This document shows, piece by piece, positions 16,201 through 22,231 of a stretch of DNA of 25,538 nucleotides. The notes beneath the pieces are model-generated. The model made no database searches. It was not told where the DNA came from and worked only from the letters and a program-made list of their open reading frames with translations. Every line of letters begins with the position of its first letter. The stretch's first letter is position 1. The translations under genes and the position numbers were made by a program. The stretch covers positions 1 to 25,538 of the forward strand of contig CAZTCJ010000056.1 in the NCBI GenBank assembly GCA_964612085.1. Reading direction: 5' to 3'. This DNA comes from CAZTCJ01 sp964612085. Lineage in GTDB: Bacteria > Pseudomonadota > Alphaproteobacteria > JAJFIK01.

Positions 16201-16412
16201 TCCACTTCGACCGGCTTGATCAGGAGCCGTTCGGCATCCTCAGGCGAAATGCCCTGAAGGGTCAGGGAGACGAAGATGAAGGGGATCGGAATATCCGGAT
16301 CCGCTTCCTTTGGGATATTCACATAGGAGATCAGCCCGGCGACGATCACGATCACCAGTACCGAAAGGATCGTCCGGGTCCGGCTGATAGCCGCGTCGAT
16401 AATGCCGGTCAC
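13242..16412 (-). CDS. RND-family efflux pump, inner-membrane permease subunit
   Basis: AcrB/HAE1-like proton-driven exporter, 1056 residues with the usual two-fold layout: TM1 near 12-32, a large periplasmic loop, a block of TM helices around 335-480, a second loop, and final helices to about 1035. The proton-relay motif in TM4 reads VDGGIVVVE: D399 is kept but the second aspartate (AcrB D408) is G400. The AcrB K940 position is N940 in VVNNNIVLID. The start is GTG 16412, 4 bases after the adaptor stop, with GGAAGGGG upstream; translation is coupled. It exports through a tripartite complex with the upstream adaptor, but no outer-membrane factor gene is in the window. Probably under control of the PadR regulator at the head of the operon. 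Confidence 0.95.
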   Translation of the reverse strand: MTGIIDAAISRTRTILSVLVIVIVAGLISYVNIPKEADPDIPIPFIFVSLTLQGISPEDAERLLIKPVEVEVQSIEGLTEMRSFAAQGVGGVILEFDVNFDKDKALIDVRDKVDNARAELPEDADEPRVVEFNTSTFPVLIVTLSGDVPERTLFRLARRLQDQVEGLGGVLEVELLGQREELLEVVVDPAALESYDVSATELINAVTLNNRLVAAGSLDTGEGRFSVKVPGLIETAEDVYNLPVKTSDSDGLVTLQDIAEIRRTFLDANGYARFNAKPTMALQVTKRVGANIIEVISSVRTLVDEESQNWPSAVQVNYTADASDWIRRSLGQLQASIITAISLVMIIVVAALGLRSAMLVGIAIPTSFLVAFLLMTVLDVTLNFMVMFGLVLSVGILVDGGIVVVEYADRKMAEGLERREAFARAAKRMFWPIVSSTLTTLAAFFPMLFWPGVSGKFMSYLPITLILVLGGSLVVALIFLPVLGTVLGRPQRAADDTLKHLTAAEHGDLSALGGLTGAYIRFVSFIIRIPGIVVASVITLLVVIMILFSMFGRGVEFFVETEPERAYVFVSARGNLSAIESRDLTIEVERIVSEIAGVKSVFTTTQTSDASGNVSAGGGSGSTPADMIGQILIELEKWEDRRPGKVILQEVRERTAGLAGVRVEVRQEQNGPPTGKDLQVELTAIDYDALSAGIAIIREHMETGIQDLIEIEDTRPLPGIEWELDVDRERAGRFGADIATIGATVQLVTNGVLVDTYRPDDAEDEIDIRVRFPESYRNIEQLDTLRIRTNDGLVPISNFVTREPRLRVNQIDRIDGRRVMNIRANTAPGVLADDKVRELRQWLTEEAELPEGVSWRFRGADEESQESAAFLGNALLASLFLMFVILLTQFNSFYHSILILSTVVLSTVGVLVGMMIMGQTFSVIMTGTGIVALAGIVVNNNIVLIDTYQRLRGDGFDVPDAVVRTAAQRLRPVILTTITTMCGLLPMMFAVNINYFTREMSVGGPVAVWWVQLATAVVFGLGFATMLTLLVTPALLALPNHYKAFFGKLFKRRQPA

Positions 16413-16416
16413 GGGC

Positions 16417-17556
16417 TCAGCCCCTTCCGTTGGAGCCGGTGACGGCGGCGCCCGAAGGCGTCACGGTCTGCCCAGGCGTGGCGGATCCTTGTTCCATTTG
16501 AACGGTGACGCGTTGGCCGTCGACCACGAAGTCCTGTCCCACGGTAATGATCGTGACCGATGGGGTGAGGCCGGCGACCCAGACGCCGTCGCCCGTGTCC
16601 TCGATGACGGTGACGGGCCTGAACCGCACCGTATCGCCGTTTTCGATGATGCGCACGCCGATCGTACCCGCGGCGTTCAGGGTCAGATAGGCCGGCGTGA
16701 TCTTGTGAGCCTCAACGCTTTCCAGCGGGATGGTGATTTCGGCCGTGACGCCGTCGCGCAGATAGCCGTCTTCGTTGGGCACTTCGATTTCCACCCGGAA
16801 GGTCCGCGTCGAGGCCTCCGCGCGCGTCGCGATGAAGCGGATGCGGCCCGTGACGGTCTCGCCCGTCACCAGCCGGGCCGTGCTCTCCATGCCGACCCGC
16901 AGCATGCCGACCTCGCGCTCGGCGACCTGCGCGACCACGAGGAAGGGATCCTGATCGACGATGACCGCGCAGACCTCGCCCATCTGCACCAGTTCGCCGA
17001 TTTCCACCCCCAACTCATCGAGGACGCCGTCGAAAGGGGCGGCGATCTGGGTGTTGTCGAGATCGATCTTCGCTGCCGTCAGGGCGGCCTGGGCGGCGTC
17101 CAAAGCGGCCTCGGAGGCGGCTTTCTGCGTCTCGGAGCGGAAGCCCTGGCCTGAGAGTTCCTCCGCCGCCTTGAATTCCATGCTGCGCTGGCGCACGGCG
17201 GCTTCGGCTTCCCGGACACGGGCCTCGCGGTCGCGCACATCGAGGGCGCACAGCAGATCCCCTTGGCCGACCGAGGTTCCCTCCACAACCGGCAGGGCGA
17301 TGACGCGGCCCGAGGTTTCCGCCCGCACTTCGACGATGCGCAGGGCTTCCGTCCGCCCCCGGATCTGCAGTTCCGAATTGTGGGGCTGAGACTGGAAGGT
17401 CCGTGCCCTGACTGCGAAGTCCTGTTTCTGACTGGCCGGTTGCGCGGCAGCCGTCTCGTCCGCGCTTTTGGCCCGGGGCGATTCGAACTGGCCCGAGAGC
17501 ATCCAGAGCACGATGCCAACGGCAATGGCGGCGGCGACGATATAAGACCGTTTCAT
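16417..17556 (-). CDS. RND efflux periplasmic adaptor (membrane fusion protein)
   Basis: HlyD/AcrA-like adaptor joining the inner-membrane pump to an outer-membrane channel, 379 residues. One N-terminal hydrophobic helix (about 4-21) anchors or exports it; no lipobox cysteine is seen. It then shows the first lipoyl half (VRAETSGRVIALPVVEGTSV), an alpha-helical hairpin rich in Ala/Glu (REAEAAVRQRSMEFKAAEEL to QAALTAAKIDL), the second lipoyl half (TQIAAPFDGVLDELGVEIGE), and beta-barrel and membrane-proximal domains. A glycine/serine tail ends the protein. It lies 45 bp after padR and 4 bp before the pump gene in the same direction, so the three form an operon. Confidence 0.93.
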   Translation of the reverse strand: MKRSYIVAAAIAVGIVLWMLSGQFESPRAKSADETAAAQPASQKQDFAVRARTFQSQPHNSELQIRGRTEALRIVEVRAETSGRVIALPVVEGTSVGQGDLLCALDVRDREARVREAEAAVRQRSMEFKAAEELSGQGFRSETQKAASEAALDAAQAALTAAKIDLDNTQIAAPFDGVLDELGVEIGELVQMGEVCAVIVDQDPFLVVAQVAEREVGMLRVGMESTARLVTGETVTGRIRFIATRAEASTRTFRVEIEVPNEDGYLRDGVTAEITIPLESVEAHKITPAYLTLNAAGTIGVRIIENGDTVRFRPVTVIEDTGDGVWVAGLTPSVTIITVGQDFVVDGQRVTVQMEQGSATPGQTVTPSGAAVTGSNGRG

Positions 17557-17601
17557 CCGTTGCTTTCCCCCGATCTGCGGAACAGATCTTGAAGACCCCT
17601 C

Positions 17602-18195
17602 TTAAATGCCTGCCGTCTGCGCGGCTGAAGCTCTGACGGGCTCTCGGCTCATCAGGGCTTCTGCTTCGACCAGATGCCGGTTTTCCTCCAAGTGCCGGAT
17701 GGCGGCTTCCAGAATGGCGCGGCCATGATCGGCGGCGAACCGTCCGGCCGCGTTCAATTCCTGTGTGTCAGCAGAACGCGTGCTGGTCTTGGTGCAGTCG
17801 ACGATCATCTGGATCTTCCGCCGGTAGCGGGCGATCTGCTCGTCGATCATCTCGGAAATCCGTTGCGGTGCAATAAGATCCGAAAACACGATGTAAAACA
17901 AGAAATCCGACCGGTACCGGTCGTCGCCGGGCGCGCGGGCCAGTTGATCCAGGAACTGCAGGCGGCCGGCCTGGGTTATGGTGTAGATTTTCTTGTCCGG
18001 GCGCCCGTCCTGTTCGGCGGTGTGGAATTCGACGAAGCCGTCCTTCGCCAGCCGGGTCAGCGCCGGATAGATCGAGCCATAGCTCGCATCCACGAAAAGG
18101 CTGTAGGGCCCTTCCTCGATTTTCTTTTTGATTTCATAGCCCGAGGCGGCGCCTTCGCTGAGGACGCCCAGGCAGACCGTTTTCACATCGACCAT
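17602..18195 (-). CDS. PadR-family transcriptional repressor of the RND operon
   Basis: A 197-residue regulator with an N-terminal winged helix (1-80: VCLGVLSEGAASGYEIKKKIE, YGSIYPALTRLAKDGFV, wing near DKKIYTITQAG) and a C-terminal helical dimerisation part, the layout of PadR proteins that repress efflux or detoxification genes until a small molecule binds. I chose ATG 18195, with GGGAAG 8 bases upstream and the domain starting at once; ATG 18213 would add 6 residues. The gene leads the adaptor and pump genes on the same strand. An AT-rich inverted repeat 115-133 bases upstream fits autoregulation. The family is firm; the inducer is unknown. Confidence 0.92.
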   Translation of the reverse strand: MVDVKTVCLGVLSEGAASGYEIKKKIEEGPYSLFVDASYGSIYPALTRLAKDGFVEFHTAEQDGRPDKKIYTITQAGRLQFLDQLARAPGDDRYRSDFLFYIVFSDLIAPQRISEMIDEQIARYRRKIQMIVDCTKTSTRSADTQELNAAGRFAADHGRAILEAAIRHLEENRHLVEAEALMSREPVRASAAQTAGI

Positions 18196-18309
18196 ATACC
18201 GTACTTCCCGCATGCTGCCGGACCGGACAGGCGGGCCACACCGACATTTCAAGGTGTCCCTTCAGAGTCCTTATGGCCCGTGCCGGCACATCACTCATAT
18301 GCCGACCAG

Positions 18310-18328
18310 ATATATTGGGTCGATATAT
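18310..18328 (-). promoter_or_regulatory. Candidate PadR operator / promoter of the padR-adaptor-RND operon
   Basis: ATATAT (18310-18315) and ATATAT (18323-18328) flank a 7-base centre in otherwise GC-rich DNA. PadR operators are typically AT-rich inverted repeats with hexamer arms. On the minus strand the same bases offer TATATA or TATATC as a -10, so bound repressor would block the polymerase. No convincing -35 is seen. Confidence 0.55.
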
Positions 18329-18390
18329 ACGAATGGGAAGTGAATGTTGACGGTTTAAGGGTCTGACGCGCAAGCGCCGCCGCCTGGAGG

Positions 18391-18804
18391 TCAGGCGGTC
18401 GCTGCGTCTGCATCCTGGGGCTGCGGTGCTTCGTCGCGGTTTGCCGGAGCGCCGGGCGCCGTCCATTCGCCCAGGCCCGACATGGCGGCATTGCCCAATT
18501 CATGAAGCCGGTCGGTGTGTTTGGTGAGGGCCTGCAGGGTGGCGCTGATCTGATCGGTGGCCTTGCTGGTCTGGCCGGACAGTTGTTTGACCTCGCCCGC
18601 GACCACGGCGAAGCCTTTGCCGGCATCCCCCGCCCGCGCCGCCTCGATCGTGGCATTGAGGGCCAGCAGGTTCGTCTGTTTGGCGATCGCGTCGATTTCC
18701 TGGGCGACGACCGCGACCTTCTCGATTTCGGTGCGCAAGGTCTGAAGTTCGCGTTCCATTGCCTGAAGCGCGCCGAGAGCGTGATCGACAGTCTGGCTGG
18801 ACAT
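18391..18804 (-). CDS. Stand-alone chemoreceptor signalling-tip protein (mini MCP)
   Basis: A 137-residue soluble protein containing only the kinase-contact hairpin of methyl-accepting chemotaxis proteins. Residues 37-75 hold IDAIAKQTNLLALNATIEAARAGDAGKGFAVVAGEV, the tip that binds CheA and CheW, flanked by about 36 residues of coiled coil before and 35 after, then a Pro/Ala-rich tail. No membrane helix, HAMP or sensor domain exists. It is not an obvious remnant: ATG 18804 has its own GGAGA 7 bases upstream, and no receptor-like sequence lies before it. It follows an XRE regulator by 123 bp. It might form or modulate a soluble signalling array, or be a decoy; this is inference. Confidence 0.82.
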   Translation of the reverse strand: MSSQTVDHALGALQAMERELQTLRTEIEKVAVVAQEIDAIAKQTNLLALNATIEAARAGDAGKGFAVVAGEVKQLSGQTSKATDQISATLQALTKHTDRLHELGNAAMSGLGEWTAPGAPANRDEAPQPQDADAATA

Positions 18805-18857
18805 GAATATTCTCCGCATGGTGATGATGCCGGCGCTGCGCGGCCCGATGCGGCTAA

Positions 18858-18890
18858 CCTTAAACGGCCATGATTAATCGCCGTTTAAGG
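18858..18890. repeat. Perfect 11-bp inverted repeat with CtrA-like core
   Basis: CCTTAAACGGC (18858-18868) and GCCGTTTAAGG (18880-18890) are exact reverse complements around an 11-base spacer. Inside, TTAA (18874-18877), 7 bases and TTAA (18885-18888) match the TTAA-N7-TTAA part of the CtrA box, lacking its final C. It is 54-86 bases upstream of the mini chemoreceptor start. On the plus strand six T follow about 8 bases later, so it could also stop antisense transcripts. Confidence 0.55.
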
Positions 18891-18927
18891 CGGTTGTGTT
18901 TTTTGCGGTGGGAAACAGGGCGGGCAA

Positions 18928-19356
18928 TCAGTTGGATCCGGTGTTCTTCGGATCTTTCTCATTGGCGACCGATGCGATCAGGTCGACGATCAAGCGGCGG
19001 ATCTTCGGATTGTTCAGCTTAAGGAAGGCTCTGTTGAGCTCGATGCCCTGGCGTGTCGCAATCGTCTGAAGCGCTTCCAGCGACACCAGATCCTCTTCCG
19101 TGACCCTGTTCTCTTCGTCGGTTTCCGGCTCGCCTTCGAGGCCTGTGAAAAAGTAGGACGGCGCCACGCCGAGAATCCGCGAAATCTCGTAAAGACGGCT
19201 CGCGCCGATCCGGTTCATGCCTTTTTCATACTTCTGGACCTGCTGAAAGGTCAGGCCGAGCCTGTTGGCCAGTTCGGTCTGGCTCATGCCAATCAGCATA
19301 CGCCGCATTCGCACGCGGCGGCCGACATGTAGATCGATTGGATTTCGGGCAGCCAT
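18928..19356 (-). CDS. XRE-family helix-turn-helix transcriptional regulator
   Basis: A 142-residue DNA-binding protein. The Cro/C1-type domain spans about 10-66: VGRRVRMRRMLIGMSQTELANRLG with the recognition helix FQQVQKYEKGMNRI. The C-terminal half has acidic residues around 75-87 and a helical region (LEALQTIATRQG to RRLIVDLIASVA). This short form is widespread in alphaproteobacteria, and functions differ between species, so no target is assigned. Start ATG 19356 fits the family N-terminus (MAARNPIDLHVG); only a weak Shine-Dalgarno precedes it. An inverted repeat 52-75 bases upstream may be its own operator. It may also control the chemoreceptor-tip gene 123 bp downstream on the same strand. 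Confidence 0.9.
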   Translation of the reverse strand: MAARNPIDLHVGRRVRMRRMLIGMSQTELANRLGLTFQQVQKYEKGMNRIGASRLYEISRILGVAPSYFFTGLEGEPETDEENRVTEEDLVSLEALQTIATRQGIELNRAFLKLNNPKIRRLIVDLIASVANEKDPKNTGSN

Positions 19357-19407
19357 TTATCCGTACCCCGCTTTATGGCCTTGGTCAGCGAAATGTGCTT
19401 GTGGCCG

Positions 19408-19431
19408 CTGTTCCAATTGCTCCTGGAACAG
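19408..19431. promoter_or_regulatory. Candidate operator of the XRE gene: 8-bp-arm inverted repeat
   Basis: CTGTTCCA (19408-19415) and TGGAACAG (19424-19431) are exact reverse complements separated by 8 bases, 52-75 bases upstream of the XRE start. The spacing suits a dimeric regulator, most simply the XRE protein itself. It is not the alphaproteobacterial LexA pattern GTTC-N7-GTTC. Confidence 0.45.
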
Positions 19432-19749
19432 AACACCAAGAGCTTGCCCATCTTTGATGAATATTGCGTTTAAACGGGTGAATAATATGACGGGTACACT
19501 TGAAACGTTTGGCCCGAATTCTTAAATCGTCAGTAAACGAAAAAAGCATCAACGAAATTTTTTTCATTACGCGGTATATTTGTGTATGTGCAAGGAATGT
19601 GTCCACCAACCGTAAACTAGGGGTGTGCTGGCACCACAATTCAGGGTTGATTGTATGTAATTTTACGCGATCCCGTTATGCGCGAATATGTATGCATGCG
19701 TCCAAATCCTTGCATCGCGGACTGCCGCGACACCGGAGGCGGGTGAGCC

Positions 19750-19980
19750 ATGCGCATTTGTCGCAGTCTCGAAACGCAGTGGCATGGGCTCTGCACAACC
19801 GGAGAGCCGGCGGCGAGCCTGTCCCAGGCGGCTGGAAGCGGGAAGCGCCGGGTGACCGATCCGGATCGTGACGCGGTTTTCAGTTTACCTGTTTACCGTT
19901 TGTTTAGTATTGAATCAGAGACGCGTCTTTTGCGTATCGTAGCGTCGGGTTGTCTCTTGAGGCCGGTTGGGGGCCTTTGA
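19750..19980 (+). CDS. Doubtful small ORF, 76 codons
   Basis: The ORF has a good GGAGG Shine-Dalgarno about 10 bases before its ATG and encodes 76 residues without recognised motifs. The first half uses GC-rich codons like the genes around it; the second half is AT-rich and overlaps repeats and a hairpin, which argues against coding. It may instead be a leader for ppx or no gene at all. Confidence 0.2.
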   Translation: MRICRSLETQWHGLCTTGEPAASLSQAAGSGKRRVTDPDRDAVFSLPVYRLFSIESETRLLRIVASGCLLRPVGGL

Positions 19981-19985
19981 ACCCG
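19946..19985 (+). promoter_or_regulatory. Two-stage hairpin in the ppx leader
   Basis: CGGGTT (19946-19951) pairs with AACCCG (19980-19985), and AGGCC (19960-19964) with GGCCT (19972-19976), separated by internal loops. It ends 20 bases before the ppx Shine-Dalgarno. Possibly a 5' leader structure affecting translation; there is no T-tract, so it is not a terminator. Confidence 0.35.
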
Positions 19986-20016
19986 GCGATTGGTTGGGGT
20001 TTGGCGGAGGAGTGGG

Positions 20017-21270
20017 GTGGTCGATCGACCCGCGAACGGCTGCGACAACGCAGACGTGTCCTATGGCGGCGCAGCCGCTGTGACGGGCAACGACTGCCGG
20101 ACCCCTATACGGACCGATAGGCGTTCTTCCTCTGCCCGTGGCGCGGGCTCTTTGGACCGCATCCATCAGCTTTGCGAAAAATCAGGACGGCGCGGCCCGG
20201 GTGGCGCCAATGGCCGCTGGGGCCATGTCTATGCCGCCCTCGATCTCGGCACCAACAACTGCCGGCTTCTGATCGCCAAGCCGCGGCGCCACGGCTTTAC
20301 CGTCATCGACGCCTTTTCCCGCACGGTGTGTCTGGGCGAAAGCTGCAAGACCACCGGGGAATTGCAGGAAGCGGCCATGGACCGCGCCCTTCAGGCCTTG
20401 CAGACCTGCGTTCTGAAGATGGAGCGCCGGGGCGTGACCGTCGCCCGGTCGATCGCCACCGAGGCCTGCCGGACCGCCCGCAACGGCTCGGATTTCATCG
20501 ACCGCGTGCACCGGGAGACCGGGCTCCATTTCGACGTGATCACGCCCGCCGAGGAAGCGCGGCTCGCCGCCACCGGCTGCTGGCCGCTGGTGGACCGCCA
20601 TTGCGAGACCGCTTTGGTCTTCGATATCGGCGGCGGCAGCACGGAGCTGATCTGGCTCGATCTGACCAAGACCCGGCGTAAGGACCGGCCCCATATCGCG
20701 GCCTGGACGTCCCTGCCCGTCGGGGTGGTGACCCTGACCGAGCGTTTCGGCACGCCCCATGTGGAGCCGCCGGTGTTCCCGGCCATGGTGGAGGAGGTGC
20801 GCAGCCTTCTCGAACCGTTCACCGGCGCCGACGCTTTGAGACCGGCCTTCGGCACGGAGCGGGTGCATCTGCTGGGCACCTCCGGCACCGTGACGACCCT
20901 TGCGGGCATCCTGCTCGGTCTGGAGCGCTACGACCGGGACAAGGTGGACGGCACCTGGCTCGCCATGGACCGCATCAGCGGCGTTTGCAACGATCTGGCG
21001 GGGCGCACGTTCCGGCAGCGGATGGAGGTGCCCTGCGTCGGTGCCGACCGGGCCGATTTCGTGGTGGCCGGCTGCGCCATTCTCGAAGCGATCCAGAGCC
21101 TGTGGCCCAGTTCCCGCCTGCGGGTCGCCGACCGGGGCTTGCGGGAAGGCATGCTGCTCACGCTCATGTCGCAAGCCGACCGCTCGGCGCGCCGGGCCCG
21201 GCGCAAGAATGGTGGGCATCGCCGGTCGAAACCGCCTGCCCCCATGGCCAAAGCCAACAGCGCGTCGTAA
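20017..21270 (+). CDS. Ppx/GppA-family exopolyphosphatase / pppGpp phosphohydrolase
   Basis: Cytoplasmic phosphatase of the actin-like ASKHA fold that removes terminal phosphate from polyphosphate or pppGpp, linking it to the stringent response. Motifs: DLGTNNCRLL (76-85), catalytic glutamate E148 in IATEACRTARNG, phosphate-binding DIGGGSTE (202-209) and GTSGTVTTLAG. There is no C-terminal HD domain, so it is the short form. An unusual feature is about 70 residues of poorly conserved-looking sequence before YAALDLG. I start at GTG 20017, with GGAGG 6 bases upstream; a TTG at 19990 and a GTG at 20056 are alternatives, and the frame gives no ATG there. It is followed by rlmE, a pairing common in alphaproteobacteria. 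Confidence 0.88.
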   Translation: MVDRPANGCDNADVSYGGAAAVTGNDCRTPIRTDRRSSSARGAGSLDRIHQLCEKSGRRGPGGANGRWGHVYAALDLGTNNCRLLIAKPRRHGFTVIDAFSRTVCLGESCKTTGELQEAAMDRALQALQTCVLKMERRGVTVARSIATEACRTARNGSDFIDRVHRETGLHFDVITPAEEARLAATGCWPLVDRHCETALVFDIGGGSTELIWLDLTKTRRKDRPHIAAWTSLPVGVVTLTERFGTPHVEPPVFPAMVEEVRSLLEPFTGADALRPAFGTERVHLLGTSGTVTTLAGILLGLERYDRDKVDGTWLAMDRISGVCNDLAGRTFRQRMEVPCVGADRADFVVAGCAILEAIQSLWPSSRLRVADRGLREGMLLTLMSQADRSARRARRKNGGHRRSKPPAPMAKANSAS

Positions 21271-21384
21271 AGCGTTTCCGGTCGGCGCCTGGCTCCCTCA
21301 CGGCTTTGCGAGTGGATCTGACTGGCCCTGATCTGTGTTAAGTGCCATGTGTTACGGGTAACTCAGTTTGGACCCCAAGGACCC

Positions 21385-22185
21385 ATGGCGAAACCGCCCC
21401 GCAAACAAGGACCCGGCAGTCGAGAGGCCACCCAGCCCAATGCGGGCAAGCGGCCCGGCTCCGCCGTGCGCTCCCTGTCGAAACCGGCCAAGGCGAAAGC
21501 TACGGGCGAGGATCAGGGACAGGCGCGGGATCTGAAAGTCCGTGTCAAGACGGCCAAGGGGCGCAAGCTGTCCTCGACCCGCTGGCTGCAGCGCCAGCTC
21601 AATGATCCCTATGTGGCGGCCGCCAAGCGGGCGGGCTACCGCTCCCGCGCGGCCTTCAAGCTGATCGAACTCGACGACCGCTTCGGCCTGATCAAGCCCG
21701 GGCGCAATGTGGTCGATCTGGGCGCGGCGCCGGGCGGCTGGTCCCAGGTCTCCGTGGAGCGCGCGGGCGCGGGCCATGTGGTCGGCATCGATCTGATCGA
21801 GGTCGAACCGGTCCAGGGCGCGGTTCTTCTGACCGGGGACTTTCTGGACGAGGACGCGCCCGAGCGCATCAAGGCGCATCTGGACGGGCCGGTTCATACG
21901 GTGTTGTCGGACATGGCGGCGTCGGCGACCGGTCATCGGACGACGGATCATTTGCGGATCATCTCCTTGTGCGAGGCCGCCCTTGATTTCGCGCGGGGCG
22001 TCCTGAAGCCGGGCGGGGCGTTTTGCGCCAAGGTGCTGCAAGGCGGCACCGAACAGGATCTTCTGACGGACATGAAACGGGATTTCACCACCGTCAAACA
22101 TGCCAAGCCGGAAGCGAGCCGGGCAGATTCCGCCGAGATGTATGTGATTGCCACCGGGTTCCGGGGGCGGTCCGCTGGCGGATGA
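21385..22185 (+). CDS. rlmE: 23S rRNA 2'-O-ribose U2552 methyltransferase
   Basis: FtsJ/RrmJ enzyme that methylates U2552 of 23S rRNA late in large-subunit assembly using S-adenosylmethionine. The protein has 266 residues. The SAM-binding motif DLGAAPGGWSQ is at 111-121, and the catalytic tetrad of the E. coli enzyme (K38, D124, K164, E199) is present as K92, D176, K216 and E251 with matching spacing. The first 60 residues are an added Lys/Arg/Pro/Gln-rich, low-complexity tail absent from E. coli, likely an RNA-binding extension typical of alphaproteobacteria. ATG 21385 follows AAGG by 3 bases; a GTG at 21349 would add 12 residues. The gap to ppx is 114 bp. Confidence 0.95.
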   Translation: MAKPPRKQGPGSREATQPNAGKRPGSAVRSLSKPAKAKATGEDQGQARDLKVRVKTAKGRKLSSTRWLQRQLNDPYVAAAKRAGYRSRAAFKLIELDDRFGLIKPGRNVVDLGAAPGGWSQVSVERAGAGHVVGIDLIEVEPVQGAVLLTGDFLDEDAPERIKAHLDGPVHTVLSDMAASATGHRTTDHLRIISLCEAALDFARGVLKPGGAFCAKVLQGGTEQDLLTDMKRDFTTVKHAKPEASRADSAEMYVIATGFRGRSAGG

Positions 22186-22231
22186 TGAAAGCGTGGGGGC
22201 TTGAACGAGGGCTGCGAGGACCCGAAGGGCC

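Larger units (their letters stand above)
19357..20016. other. 660-bp AT-richer intergenic region between XRE gene and ppx
   Basis: Divergent region, clearly lower in GC than the rest from about 19440 to 19700. It holds an inverted repeat (19408-19431), a GTTTAAAC palindrome (19468-19475), GTTTACC twice with a related GTTTAG (19883, 19891, 19902), an AGACGCGTCT palindrome (19919-19928), a hairpin (19946-19985) and one doubtful small ORF (19750-19980). I recognise no tRNA, SRP RNA or other known RNA. A small RNA is possible but unproven. Confidence 0.5.

Noticed and set aside
14895..16442. A 515-codon ORF on the plus strand, rich in His, Asp and Gln
   Set aside because: It is exactly antisense to the RND pump gene, has no family motifs or ribosome-binding site, and its composition is what reverse reading of GC-rich codons gives.
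19408..19431. GTTC/GAAC repeat as a LexA (SOS) box
   Set aside because: The alphaproteobacterial LexA box is a direct repeat GTTC-N7-GTTC; this is an inverted repeat with different spacing.
19840..19860. GGAAGCGGGAAGCGCC as a signal-recognition-particle RNA core
   Set aside because: The conserved SRP RNA apical loop and its flanking helix are not present.
19883..19908. GTTTACC, GTTTACC, GTTTAG as DnaA boxes or an origin
   Set aside because: They do not match the DnaA box TTATNCACA, and neither dnaA nor other origin genes are nearby.
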